DNA of 64,000 nt from Incurvaria masculella. Lineage: Eukaryota > Arthropoda > Insecta > Lepidoptera > Incurvariidae. Below, piece after piece: positions 32,871 through 44,049 of this stretch. How positions within the stretch are numbered: the first letter of the stretch is position 1; each line of letters begins with the position of its first letter. The position numbers and the translations under genes were made by a program. The notes under the pieces are model-generated. The model was not told the origin of the DNA, did no database searches, and was given only the letters and a program-made list of their open reading frames with translations. Location of the stretch: positions 886,501 to 950,500 of the forward strand of contig OX335641.1 in assembly GCA_946894095.1 (NCBI GenBank). The letters run 5' to 3'.

Positions 32871-35800
32871 TTTTTGCGCTGCATTCTTGATGCTTCTGGA
32901 GTGATTTGATTCCCTCTCCAAGTTCTTTTACCAGCTCCACCAGAGTTGGCGATTCTCTAAGGCTACCTTTAGGAAGATTGCCTTTGATCTACCTTTTCGT
33001 CTTCAGTTCGAGAACCCTTGCTTTAGAAGCTAATACCTTCACTGCACTAATTTTTTGCCGTGGCATTTGTTTTGGATTTTTTGCATTTGAGAACACTAGG
33101 AAGTGGATTTTAAAGTTATAAAAATTTTAGTAGTAGGGGTAGTCGAAATAGTTTAACTGTTTAATAATTTTGACACTAAAGTTCTCCACTAATCCACTTC
33201 ATCAAAACTAGGGTACCTACATTGAAACTAGGAAGATGGAATACACAATAAATGTTTTTTCAAATATAATTAATTAATTACATGAGGGTCTTAATGTAGA
33301 CTTTTGCATCACAGAACAAATTGTTTCCGACACCCTAAAGAAAGTAACAGAAGCGCTGAATTACTTAAGTAATTATGGCAAAATATGCTGCTTCTTTCCT
33401 CGGAACAATTATAAAAGTGTTGGCTCCTTTGTAACCGCGGGAAAGGGAAATACCATTATCAATCAACTGTTTGGAATACACATTATGTTCAATATTTTTT
33501 TCGGTATCGTATACTATAAGATACAAGAGAAAATCGCGGGTCGACTTTGGCATTTTCAAGGAAAAGCGGAGAATCGCTTCTTGCACCCATATTCATTCTA
33601 TGACATGGGCTACTTTATATCACTGTAAAAAACTAGCTCCACATGTTATTGAGCGGAGCTGGGTAATATTGCTACTTTCCATAATTCTGAAAGCTTGGTC
33701 ATTGTGGTAGGGTCAAAAGGTGTCGGATAAGAATTCTGGCCCTTAGGATATCTTAAAAGAATATTTAAAAAACATTTGTTCAAAACATTTTATTTATCAC
33801 CTGGATTATTTACAAAAACAAAGTCTGTTACTGATTGCTTAAAAAATAATTGTGATGTAATTGCAAACAAATTAGAATGTGCATGGTTTCACATATAGAC
33901 CTTTAAAAATATATTCGCTTCTCTCGCTTTAGTTAGAGTGAGATGAATATATGGGTCAGCGATAGGCCATTCCGGCTTATTGTTTGGAATATTTCCGGAT
34001 GTTCCTCAAAGGTCATGAAACAATACCGGTCAAATAGCTCTAATACGACTCGAATCAGTAAACAAAGACTTCACATGTGTTACGGAATGACGAATCAGCC
34101 AGTTTGGACCAAAACGAAATTGGTCACAATGAAACGGGATGGTAGCATTGACAGAGCAGTAGCCATAGACCTAGCATGCGCGCCAGTAGCTAACGGACGT
34201 ATAAACAAGGTAACGAACTGACCACTTACCAGCATTCGTCAATCAATTGTTAAGTTCGGATAACTTTTTTAATAGAATACATTTGTTAGGTGAGCAAGAA
34301 ATTATACAGTTACGACAGAAGTAAGATTGTATGTCAAATTAAGTAATCCTAAAATAACATCCACTAGTGAGTAAAAGGGAAGTACCTCCAGCTAAAGAAT
34401 AAAAGTGCCAGTGAGGGAGGTGCGATCTGAATCAACACTGTTTGTGGCAAAGGATTAAGTGACAGGCAATCAACATCACTATTTGCCTATTGGCCTGACA
34501 TCAGCCAAAAACAACAGTGACCCGAGCAGAGACGGGTACCTCAGTTAGTATCTAATAAAAAATCGCAGTTATATCTAAAATTACAATTAATGAATTTTAC
34601 TAGCTCTCTCACGCATTTAAGAAATGTGCTCTTACAATAGTTTTAAATGCATAAAAATTTGCGTGTTCAGATCTGGAAGAAGCATTGGCGAAATATGCCT
34701 ATGGCAGGGATTTCCAAACTTGTTTAGCTAGTTGCTTGTTGACTTACCCCCGTTTTCACCACCTCCAGTTACCTGAAATCCGATAAGTAACTTTCGGTTA
34801 CATTGCATATTTACAAGGTGTAACCGAAAGGTAACTTAGGGATTAATGTAGCTGGAGGTGGTGAAAACGGTTGAGTCATATAGATGTATTGGAAGTCCTA
34901 AGTACTTAGAAGGCGCCATAGCACTCATTATGGTCTAGCCTATGGGTCATAATAATTGGAGTCAGTTTTAGTGGAACATTAACATTCTTTTAAAGCAAGT
35001 TCTATAAACAAATATTAATTGCAGGCTTTGTCATAAAATATATTAATTTAACAGTTTGTCACCTAACACCGTGAAGTAAACACATTGTGAAGAAACCCAC
35101 TATACTTTGGTGGTGCTAGCCTTTTTATCAAATAACTAGATGACATTTAATTGAAGTGTAAGACAATTTTATAGTGTAGGTAAATACCTAAATGATAATT
35201 ATAGGATTACAAATATTTCTTATAAGTAAAGAACGTATTTACTAAACATATGGCAATTTTTTTTTATGTTAATGTTGAACAAGATTGTATATAGGTGAAA
35301 TTGGAAAAGTAGTAAGCCCTTTTAGGGTTGATTCAGTATCTTAAATAGAACAACTTTTGCTACCTTCATACCTTTGCATACCTCCTGTATGTGATTTTTT
35401 CGTTTACATATATTTTTTTTAGATAATTTAAAGAGTAAATTCTTCGCAGTATTTTAAATAACTTTTGCTAAGAAACTATGCCTTTTTTTGTAATGGTTTC
35501 CATGAAAATAATGTATTGATGTACTAAAAAATATGTCAGCCAAGTTGTGTTGACCTGACGGTGACCCAATACCACAATTTTACTGCCCGCACGCAGCCAG
35601 ATTTCATCCCATTATTTTTTTGCGAAATTTGTTAAATTTCAGATGCTGAATCAACTCTAAAAGAGATTACTACTTTTACAATATCACCGTATATATCTGA
35701 CTGCCATTTTCTCTAATCGTACCATGCCCTTGGAAGTAGTGCACAACACTTTATATAAAACCTGAGTTTGATTATGATACATCAGTGATGTAATTTAGAT

Positions 35801-36015
35801 GTGAATAACTTATGCAAAATATTCTTAACCATTCTACAGCCCATGAAAATGTAAGTCTTGCAAAGGAGCAACTTGTATCATGAACAGTTCCATAACTAGC
35901 AATAACATTAGTCAAAGTATGGTCATACGTTCTTAACATTACTTATTAATGTCCAACAGTCTTTGGTTCGCATCACTCAAACAATTTCATATATTGTAGG
36001 TGAGGCAGCATTATG
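32870..36015. other. Intergenic space between convergent ASCC3 and ALG2
   Basis: AT-rich. It contains a small foldback (34750-34870) and a possible element bounded by CCGACACC near 33330 and its complement near 33725. Several short ORFs have no recognisable features. Confidence 0.65.
34750..34870. mobile_element. 121-bp foldback element
   Basis: CCGTTTTCACCACCTCCAG at the left end is repeated in inverted orientation at the right end. The inner arms GTAACTTTCGGTTAC and GTAACCGAAAGGTAAC also pair. Confidence 0.8.
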
Positions 36016-37281
36016 TTATTTCTCCTTCTTTTGCTGGTATTCGATTGAGCGGGCCTCAGATATCAACTGGCGTTCCCTCGAAAGAATCCCATCTAGCTGT
36101 TCCGTAAAGGCTTCAAAAGAGAATCGAGTTTCAAATCGTTTCTTTCCGGCTTCACCCATCCTCTCGCCGAGTTCCGGATTAAAAATTAACTTTTTCATTG
36201 CGTTTGCAAAAGTCTCGCTGTTCGGCTGAACCAGAAAACCTGTTACGTCATTCACTACGGTCTCGGTTGGTCCACCGCTGTTGACTGCGATCACTGGCTT
36301 TGCAAAATACATAGCTTCTAAAGGCACTATTCCAAAATGTTCGTTGGATGGGGTGTAGATGAGGCCCCTACAGTTGTACAGAAGCGAAAGCTTTTCAGCA
36401 TCAGATGGTGACTTTAAGAATGTGACTTTATCCTCGATGTCTAACTCTGCTGCTAGATCGGTGAGCTCAATATAATGTTCCATGTTCTCTAAGTTTATAG
36501 GATCAAAGCCCCCGGCCATAATCAAATGTGTTCTGCTCCACTCTTTTTCCCCAATGATGTGTTTCAAATTCTCCATTGCATGAAGAGCTAATTTTAAGTT
36601 CTTCTTCCTCTCATACCTGTTTATAGAAAGGAACACGAACTTGTCATTCCCTACAGGCACTACTTCTTTCAGAGGCTTCGGTGTTGTATTCATAAAGAAT
36701 TCCGTGTTGATGGAAGGATAGCAAATATCCGGAATCTCCTTTATTTTCTGGAAAGCCTCTTGGTACACTCTCGCTGTGTACTTGCTGTTGACAAGAACTT
36801 TATCAGCACGCGCTGTGGTCAACTCCTCTAACCAATTTAATGGTGCTCGATAAATCCTTTTGAAAAATCCTTCTTGGGAAGTCAATAACTTGTCCGGATG
36901 ATGGCAATAGAATATGACCCTGAAGGGCCCTCTGGCCATTTTCAAAAATGGGATGCACAGAGAGATCAAGTCGCAGAATATGAGAGTAGGTTCCTCTACG
37001 GGTATGATGTACCATGAAAGATAAATAGCTGCGTATACCATTCTCGCGTAAGCGAATACGGCTTGGAAGCGGCCAAAGAGCGAGCGGGGAATCCAGTCCC
37101 CGACCACGGTGACGGGGAAGGTGCCATCCCGAGTCTCGGGGAAGCTGTGGGACGGGTCGTGGTGATTGGTGTACAGCGCAACGTCGTGGCCGCGCTTTTT
37201 GAAGGCGAGCGCTGCGTCCAAGACGAGCCGCTCCGCGCCGCCGATCCCCAGGTCTGGGTGCAGGAAGATTATCTTCACCAT
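36016..37281 (-). CDS. ALG2: ALG2 alpha-1,3/1,6-mannosyltransferase
   Basis: ALG2 adds the second and third mannose to the dolichol-linked oligosaccharide on the cytosolic face of the ER, an early step of N-glycosylation. The single exon encodes 421 residues, close to the human 416. It is a GT-B, family GT4 enzyme. It has GIGGAERL at residues 12-19, a hydrophobic stretch around 82-95, YCHHPDKL at 125-132, and the EX7E donor-sugar motif (Glu314 and Glu322 in NEHFGIVPLEAM), followed by NSGGPTETV. The start is the first ATG of the frame, placed directly before the conserved KIIFLHPD. It ends KKEK, a KKxx-type sequence. Neighbours: convergent with ASCC3, divergent from FKBP2. No internal stops or frameshifts. 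Confidence 0.97.
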   Translation of the reverse strand: MVKIIFLHPDLGIGGAERLVLDAALAFKKRGHDVALYTNHHDPSHSFPETRDGTFPVTVVGDWIPRSLFGRFQAVFAYARMVYAAIYLSWYIIPVEEPTLIFCDLISLCIPFLKMARGPFRVIFYCHHPDKLLTSQEGFFKRIYRAPLNWLEELTTARADKVLVNSKYTARVYQEAFQKIKEIPDICYPSINTEFFMNTTPKPLKEVVPVGNDKFVFLSINRYERKKNLKLALHAMENLKHIIGEKEWSRTHLIMAGGFDPINLENMEHYIELTDLAAELDIEDKVTFLKSPSDAEKLSLLYNCRGLIYTPSNEHFGIVPLEAMYFAKPVIAVNSGGPTETVVNDVTGFLVQPNSETFANAMKKLIFNPELGERMGEAGKKRFETRFSFEAFTEQLDGILSRERQLISEARSIEYQQKKEK

Positions 37282-38045
37282 CCTGCACTCGGAACGTAAT
37301 TTAAACGCGAGGAATTAAATGGAACGAACCATATAGATCGAACGAATGAAATGAAAATGGGAAGAAACTGACGAAGTGACTATGGAAAAACTCGAGTAGA
37401 AGACCACAGACAGAAACCCTTGACAAAAGAATATAAATACGATTTTGACGAAGACGTTTTTTTATATTTCAGTATAGTCCCACATAGCTTATTTAGCGCA
37501 TAGCTGAGGGCACCACTGTCTTTTTAGGGTTACCACATGAAATGAAATCCCCCATTGATAGGTAAAATATTTACAACATGTTGTAAAAAAAAAATCTTGA
37601 GGAAATCAAAATAACTATTTTAGGAAAATAATATTATTCAAAATGAAACTAAATTAGTTCTCTCATCATTTTAATACTTGGATTATTGGAGTGGTAAAAG
37701 TCGGCCTACTACTGCTAGTTTTTAACCGACTTCAAAAAAGGAGGAGGTTATCAATTCGTCTGTATGTTTTTTTTTTATGTTTGTTACCTCATAACTTTTG
37801 CCTGGGTGAACCGATTTTCATGATTATTTTTTAAATGATAGGTAGTGCTTCCCAAGTGGTCCCATTTTAATTTGGTTAAGTTCTGACAATGATATCCATG
37901 AGAAAATCATAAAAGTCTTAAATTTGTGAATAACTCAATATAACGCCAACCGATTTCGGTGATTCTTTTTTTATTGGAAAGGACGTGTACAAATTAGTAA
38001 GTGTACTTCAGACTCACTAAAAATAAACAAATAAAAAAAATTACA

Positions 38046-38313
38046 AAAAAAAAATAACCGACTTCAAAGAAAAAGCACTAAAAAGTAAAAAATAATTTTC
38101 CATTTTTGTAGTTACGATTTCTGTTATTTTTTGAGTCGGTGTCAGCCAAGGTTAGGTTAGGTTAGGTTAGGTTAGGTTAGGTTAGGTTCTCTTGATTGGC
38201 GCAGCGCGTGCCCGGCTGACGCCGACTCAAAAAATAACAGAAATCGTAACTACAAAAATGGAAATTATTTTTTACTTTTTAGTGCTTTTTCTTTGAAGTC
38301 GGTTATTTTTTTA
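38046..38313. repeat. Long hairpin with (TTAGG)n in its loop
   Basis: Arms of about 98 bp (38046-38147 and 38212-38313) are almost perfect inverted repeats. The loop carries about seven and a half units of GTTAG, i.e. insect telomeric (TTAGG)n, at 38151-38188. Confidence 0.92.
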
Positions 38314-38539
38314 CGTACAGAGCGTTGCCCGCGCGACGAATGAATGATTGTACTCGCGCCAAGGATTTTTGTCAGCAGGTATAGCAAAGGAAGTTACACA
38401 GAGGGCTGAGGTTCGAAGACAATGCGCATACCTCCGATACGTGCGAGGGATAACTGATCGCATAGGAAGGTCATTCAGCAAAATTGGAATTAAAACTTTT
38501 TTTAAACTCTGACAAAAATATCTTTCATGCTTAAATCGG

Positions 38540-38655
38540 TGAAAGACCGAACACGTCACTTTGGGTGGACAGTATGGAAGGAACTCTATGCGGATCACTA
38601 AAAGTGACGTGTTTGAACTTTGATTAACTCGGCCGTCTCTTTGTGCAACCGGGGC
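38540..38655 (+). mobile_element. Harbinger-like 159-bp element, left part diverged
   Basis: The right half matches the copies at 38965 and 39127 and ends GGGGC followed by TTA. The left terminus is not recognisable. Confidence 0.65.
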
Positions 38656-38964
38656 TTAGTCCTTAAAACAATGAGTTAAAGTTAGGTAAAGGTTAAAATG
38701 AGGTAAATCATTTTAGATCTCATCAATAAAACTGAACATCTTGTCAATTCAAAAAATTTCAAGTGAGCCTTCATGGCTAAATCATAAACTATAAGAAAAA
38801 GTGGGAAATAATCAAAGGAGACATAGGTCCGATTTCCATAAAAACTAAAACTGCATTATTATTATTTTTTAAATAAAGAGAACTCTTTTTTAGCGACAAC
38901 GGGAAATATTGTTACTAGTATTTGAAAAAGAACAATTATTGTTTATTTTTATTATACAAACTGA

Positions 38965-39123
38965 GGGCCGAGTGCACAAAAGGACAAAAAATCTGAATCA
39001 ACGTCAAAGTATGATCAAACACGTCACTTTGTGTGGACAGTATGGAAGGAACTCTAGGCGGATCTCTAAAACTGACGTGTTTGAACATTGATTACCTCGG
39101 CCGTCTCTTCGTGCAACCGGGGC
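38965..39123 (+). mobile_element. Harbinger-like 159-bp element, copy A
   Basis: Starts GGGCCGAGTGCAC and ends GTGCAACCGGGGC, with inner arms CACGTCACTTT and its complement. TTA follows the right end. The 3-bp TTA duplications seen on other copies fit the PIF/Harbinger class. Non-coding. Confidence 0.8.
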
Positions 39124-39126
39124 TTA

Positions 39127-39285
39127 GGGCCGAGTGCACGAAAGGAGAAAAAATCAAAATCAACGTCAAAGTATGATCAAACATGTTACTTTGTGTGGAC
39201 AGTATGGAAGGAACTCTATGCGGATCACTAAAAATGATGTGTTTGAACATTGATTAACTCAGCCGTTTCTTCGTGCAACCGGGGC
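39127..39285 (+). mobile_element. Harbinger-like 159-bp element, copy B
   Basis: Head-to-tail with copy A, sharing the intervening TTA (39124-39126). TTA also follows at 39286-39288. Same length as copies A and C. Confidence 0.85.
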
Positions 39286-39572
39286 TTAATTTGACAACCC
39301 GTACGACTTTTTGCGTGACGTTTTAAACGCATGCGTTTTGCGCATGTAGTACGCATTTCGGAACGCACGGACTCGATTCTGTGCTTTATTTATATAATTT
39401 ACTGTGCTTTATAGAAAAACACATAATTTTAACAGTATTGTATTCTGTGATCACACACAGCACAGAACAACACTCATCACCACAGAACATCTTGTCACAT
39501 CATTTATTTATCTCATAAAATAAAGTGGTTGATTAATTCCATTGTGCCGAACCCACCACAGAGCCGACGACG

Positions 39573-42500
39573 ATGTGGTCCACCGGTCCTCTGGCAGCAG
39601 TTTGCTGCGCGCTAATTGTAGCCGTCTCCACCGCCGAGGAGCCGCGAAAGCTGCAAATCGGTGTAAAGAAACGGGTAGCTGACTGCCCTATCAAGAGCCG
39701 CAAGGGAGACCTGCTACATATGCACTATACGGTATATAATAGGAAATAATGAATAACACAACAATCCAAACCACTGGATAAAATGGGCAAAAAGTCTTAT
39801 CCGAAGTTGTCTGTCGAAAAGTATACAGACTACCTTGTATATTACTTTCTTGCCTTTTCATAGGTTAACCCTAGGGTGAAATTTACAAGACTGCGCCATT
39901 CTTAGCTTCTAGCTGTTGACAAATTCATATTGCACGTAAAATGTTGCCAACACGTAATTTCCCATAATTTAGGGTAAAATTAACAATTGCTATACTCGTA
40001 TTGCTCCAAAACCGACTTAGCCGCCCCGACATTACATGTTGGTGTGCGTCATCCCTAGAGTGTTTTTTAGAAGTGCGGAGACGAACGCTTGCGCAGGAGG
40101 TCCTGAGCGAAGCGAGAGGTATGAGACCGAAACTGGTTGTGGGGGGGGGGAGGTGGCGAGCGTAGCGAGCCGGCGACCTGCCCATCCAGCGAGGACTCAT
40201 GCGCTTGCGTAGCGGAAGGGCCGACCAAGCGAGTCTTGTGGCGTAGCCATCAACTTACCTGCCTGGGCTTCGAGGTGCATTTAAAAAAGGCTTTTTTAAT
40301 GCTTATTCAGCTTATATTAGAGTTAGAACCTCACGGGATATATCATTTGGCGTCTGGCAACACTTTTCGGTTGCAATGTTGGCAGGTGATTAGTGAGTGG
40401 CGCAATTGGACGCGGTGGTAGTTATTAAGCGGTTAAGTTATTAAGAACGAACATTAATGTTGCTGACGGGATTTCATCTTTTCAAAAAAATATTTTGGAT
40501 AGGAAACTTCGTTATTGCGCCCATGTTCCTTGACCAAAAATGCTTCTAAAAATCCACTCTACCATTTCTGATATCCAGCTAGAAGCTAAGACCGGCGCAC
40601 TCTTGTAAATTTTTTCCAAAAAATATTTTGGATTGAAAACTCCGTTTTCGCACCCATGTTCCTTGACCAAAAATGCTTCGAACAGAGCTAAACTTGGAAC
40701 AAGAGCGTTTTTCTTAATGTTTTAGTTAATTCGTTTTCATATTTTATAACAATGCCTGTGGGCAAGAATTCAGCTGCCAGAACACAAGAACGCTTTGAAC
40801 TAGCGAGTCTGAATGCTGAAATAAAGCTTTAGGCAACAGTTTGCATTCTTGTGCACCGTTAACATCAAGCAAGGTAGCATTTTTAGATCATTTGATGGAA
40901 ATTATTTATTTATTTATTATATTTAGTATTGCAACAAATATAGTACATATTTAATAATTAACTTTATATGCAAATGACTAAGTATTCTCTGTGGTTTGAC
41001 ACGGAATGCATTAAGCAACCTTCAAATGCGCCCTCTAGTTCAATATGTTAGTGATAACTGTAACTACAAGTAATGAGTTGATAAGTCTAATTATTCTTTG
41101 TTGAGTGTTTGCATACTAAGTATTGAAAAGACAACTACTCTCAACTGTTTTAGGTCACTAGACATCGATCGCTGGCTAATGCCACAGCTACCTCCATTAT
41201 AATAGGTCGGGGAAAAAGTCTTTTCGCATTATAGTATGTATGAACTTGTAATAAAATCTCTTTGGCTATACTATTTGTATCTGGCTGGTTTTGGTATCAT
41301 TGAAAGTTTAAATTTTAAAGAACATAATTCCAAATTCAAATTAGGAAAATGTGTGATTCTCATTTGTTTTTCGTACTGTCAAAATGAGTGAATCTAATGA
41401 AGAAATTCGATACATTTTAAAATTTTCCTACAAAAAAGGTAAAAATGCAACGCAAGCCGCGAAAAAAATTTGCGATGTTTATGGACCTAGTGCAGTGTCT
41501 GTGAGAGTAGCACAAATTTGGTTTAAGCGTTTTCAATCCGGAAATTTTGATGTCAAAGATGCACGTCGCTCTGGTCGCCCTATTACGGATAAAATGGATG
41601 CCATTTTTGAAAAAGTGGAGCAAGATCGGCATATCAGTAGTTACGACGTAGCTGAAGAACTAGGAATTGACCACAAAACAGTTTTGGCGCATTTGAAAAA
41701 AACTGGGTACACAAAAAAGCTCGATATTTGGGTACCTCACGAGCTCACTGAAAGAAACCTAATGAACCGTGTACTCATTTGTGATTCTTTATTACGACGT
41801 AATGAAACCGAACCATTTTTGAAGAAGCTGATAACTGGTGATGAAAAGTGGATCACGTACGACAAGAACGTGCGAAAAAGGTCGTGGTCAAAGGTCGGTC
41901 AAGCTTCACAGACTGTGGCGAAACCCGGGTTAACTCGCAACAAGGTGATGCTGTGTGTGTGGTGGGATTGGAAGGGCATTATTCATTATGAGCTGTTACC
42001 ACCAGGCAGGACCATCGATTCTGAACTCTACTGCGAACAACTGATGAGATTAAAGCAAGAAGTTGAGAGAAAGCGGCCGGAATTAATCAACAGAAGGGGT
42101 GTGGTTTTTCATCATGATAACGCTAGACCTCACACATCTTTAGCCACTCAGCAAAAACTAAGAGAGTTTGGCTGGGAGGTGTTAATGCATCCGCCGTATA
42201 GTCCTGACCTTGCACCTTCAGATTTCCACCTGTTTAGGTCTCTTCAGAATTCTTTAGGCAGTGTCAGGTTAACATCACGAGAGGACTGCCAAAACCACTT
42301 GTCGCGGTATATTGATTAGAAGTCCCAATATTTCTATAGCAATGGGATCATGTCCCTACCTACAAGATGGCAAAAAGTTATCGAACAAAATGGTACCTAC
42401 ATACTTTAGTTAAATGTAAATAAACCATATTAAAAAATGTTTTGAATTTTCTAAAAAAAGGCGAAGAAACTTTTTCCCCAACCTAATATTTGTACAACAA

Positions 42501-43588
42501 CGCACTCCTGAAGGAATTAGGTGACGTGCCAGGACCGGGGGAACGGCATAACGTATAATATGCAGATCGTATAATGTCATATTTTAACAAAATTTTAAAA
42601 CCATGCACAACGTATAATCGGCAGATCGTATAATCTTATACGTAGTGCATGAAGAAGTTTAAAAAATAAAATTACTTATTTCTCCATGCATAACGTATAA
42701 TAGTCACAACGTATAATATTATGATCTTTATTTAACAAAAAAAGAAAACCATGCATATCATATAATCCAAAAACTTTTCATACGATAAGCGCCCTTATAT
42801 ATATACTTTTAAAGCGTATACTCGCACGCGACTTTTCGACCGTCTCAATTAGCGTTGTAGCAAATTGTTACTCTCCAACAGATATCGATTCGTAGCAATT
42901 TCAGCCTTAAATGTATCGTTGTTAGGGCGCTTTATGCAGTGCTTCTTGGCATATTATACGTTCTGCATGGTTTTCTTTTTTTGTGAATTCATGTTAGGAA
43001 TATTATACGTTGTGACTATTATACGTTCTGCATGATGCAAAGAGTTGATTTTATTTTTAAACTCATGCACAACGTATAACATTATACGTTGTGAATATTA
43101 TACGATATGCATGGTTTTAATTTTTTGGAAAAAAATACTATTATACGTTGTGAATATTATACGTAGTGAATATGACTCCCAGGAGCTACCCTTCATGAGC
43201 ACGGCCTCCTTAATCTGCTGCTCCAATGTATCAATGGATAACTTTACTACGCTATCTCTAGCCAATGCAAGCTAATCCAATGCTAGAACTCACACTTGAC
43301 CATTATATAAATCAGAATATAATTTCGCAGGGAACACTAGAAGATGGCACAGAATTCGACAGCTCCATTCCTCGTGGCAACCCGCTGACCTTCACTCTAG
43401 GCTCCGGCCAAGTCATCAAGGGCTGGGACCAGGGGCTCCTGGCCATGTGTGAGGGAGAGCAGAGGAAGCTGGTCATCCCCCCGGAGCTGGGCTACGGGGA
43501 GGCGGGCGCCCCGCCGAAGATACCTAAGTCTGCAACATTGCATTTCCATGTGGAACTTGTTAAGATAGAGAGAAAAGAAGAGTTGTAA
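39573..43588 (+). CDS. FKBP2: FKBP2 peptidyl-prolyl isomerase, two exons
   Basis: FKBP2 (FKBP13) is a rotamase of the secretory pathway that helps fold proteins in the ER lumen. The exons are 39573-39731 and 43331-43588, joined in phase 0, giving 138 residues (human 142). Exon 1 encodes a signal peptide (hydrophobic [14 protein letters not shown], cleavage likely after STA), then [10 protein letters not shown] and [16 protein letters not shown]. Exon 2 holds the FKBP core: [24 protein letters not shown], and [14 protein letters not shown]. These include the usual Asp, Val-Ile, Trp and Tyr of the ligand pocket. The C terminus KEEL resembles an ER-retrieval tetrapeptide. The 3.6-kb intron holds mariner copy 3 and a foldback element. 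Confidence 0.95.
41202..42486 (+). mobile_element. mariner transposon, copy 3
   Basis: 1,285 bp between TA dinucleotides (41200-41201 and 42487-42488) in the FKBP2 intron. The transposase frame is on the plus strand, i.e. opposite to copies 1 and 2. The sequence is nearly identical to both. Confidence 0.95.
41384..42409 (+). pseudogene. mariner transposase, nonsense codon near the end
   Basis: The ATG and the first 311 codons are intact: helix-turn-helix region, WVPHEL, Asp153 in TGDEKW, Asp245 in HHDNARPH and Asp280 in YSPDLAPSD. The 34-residue spacing defines D,D34D. The codon at 42317-42319 is TAG where copies 1 and 2 have CAG, removing the last 30 residues. Because all catalytic residues precede the stop, residual activity cannot be excluded from sequence alone. 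Confidence 0.9.
42489..43225 (-). mobile_element. SINE remnant split by a foldback element
   Basis: The left piece (about 42497-42534, ending GTGCCAGGA) and the right piece (from about 43179, with CTTCATGAGCACGGC) are consecutive parts of the minus-strand SINE. They are now separated by about 640 bp. CCAGGA occurs at both junctions. Confidence 0.6.
42535..43178. mobile_element. Foldback element with many ACGTATAAT motifs
   Basis: The two flanks are crowded with ACGTATAAT or its complement ATTATACGT, about 14 copies with variants, mainly in one orientation at the left and the opposite at the right. They are often followed by TGCATG. The unique centre (42770-42960) has no ORF. Possible 6-bp target duplication CCAGGA. 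Confidence 0.75.
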
Positions 43589-44049
43589 TTTGCATTCCAT
43601 TAACAATTATATCAGAAAAAAACCCAAAATTTGTTTTTTTTTTCAGTTAACACACTGTTAATTCTTTAACAAGTGAAACAATTGAGACATTCTTTTCAAC
43701 TGCAACTTCTCTCACATCTAAGGCCGGCCACACACCTAGAGGAAAAACTGTCAGTTCTGCCTTGAGGCGTCTCAGCTCAGGGCGGCCAGACAGCCCTGAA
43801 GCACACGTACCTAGTGTAAAAACGGCCGGTTTTATCTTCAGACACCACACCTAAAGGCGACAGGCGCTCAGGATGATGCGCGGCGTCAGCCATATTGGGC
43901 TTGCTGATACACTTTGATGTGCGAATTTGACAGTGCTTCCTCAAGATAGGCATTTTCGTTTTGCCGTGTCCGTGCATCCGGTAGCCTCAAGGCCAAAAAT
44001 AACGAGCGGAGCAGATTGCGATGAAGAGGAAGGCGGAGGCGGAATAAAT
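43589..44049 (+). promoter_or_regulatory. Putative FKBP2 3' UTR
   Basis: No AATAAA lies close to the stop; the first good one is at about 44044. The stretch between contains a repeat-like GGCCGGCCACACACC. Transcript end uncertain. Confidence 0.35.

Larger units (their letters stand above)
37282..39572. other. Region between divergent ALG2 and FKBP2
   Basis: Holds the ALG2 5' flank (37282-37450, no TATA box seen), a repeat with GACTTCAAAAAAGGAGGAGG (37731-37775), the telomeric-repeat hairpin (38046-38313), Harbinger-like elements, and the FKBP2 5' flank from about 39300. Promoters are not identifiable with confidence. Confidence 0.65.
39732..43330. other. FKBP2 intron
   Basis: Contains an inverted repeat pair (39879-39917 with 40572-40615), a direct repeat pair (40482-40550 with 40614-40680), a GC-rich segment with many GCG-AGCG words (40045-40260), mariner copy 3, and a SINE split by a foldback element. 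No other gene is seen. Confidence 0.7.

Noticed and set aside
33943..34221. 92-codon frame between ASCC3 and ALG2
   Set aside because: No protein family features, no splice or poly(A) context, and low-complexity surroundings.
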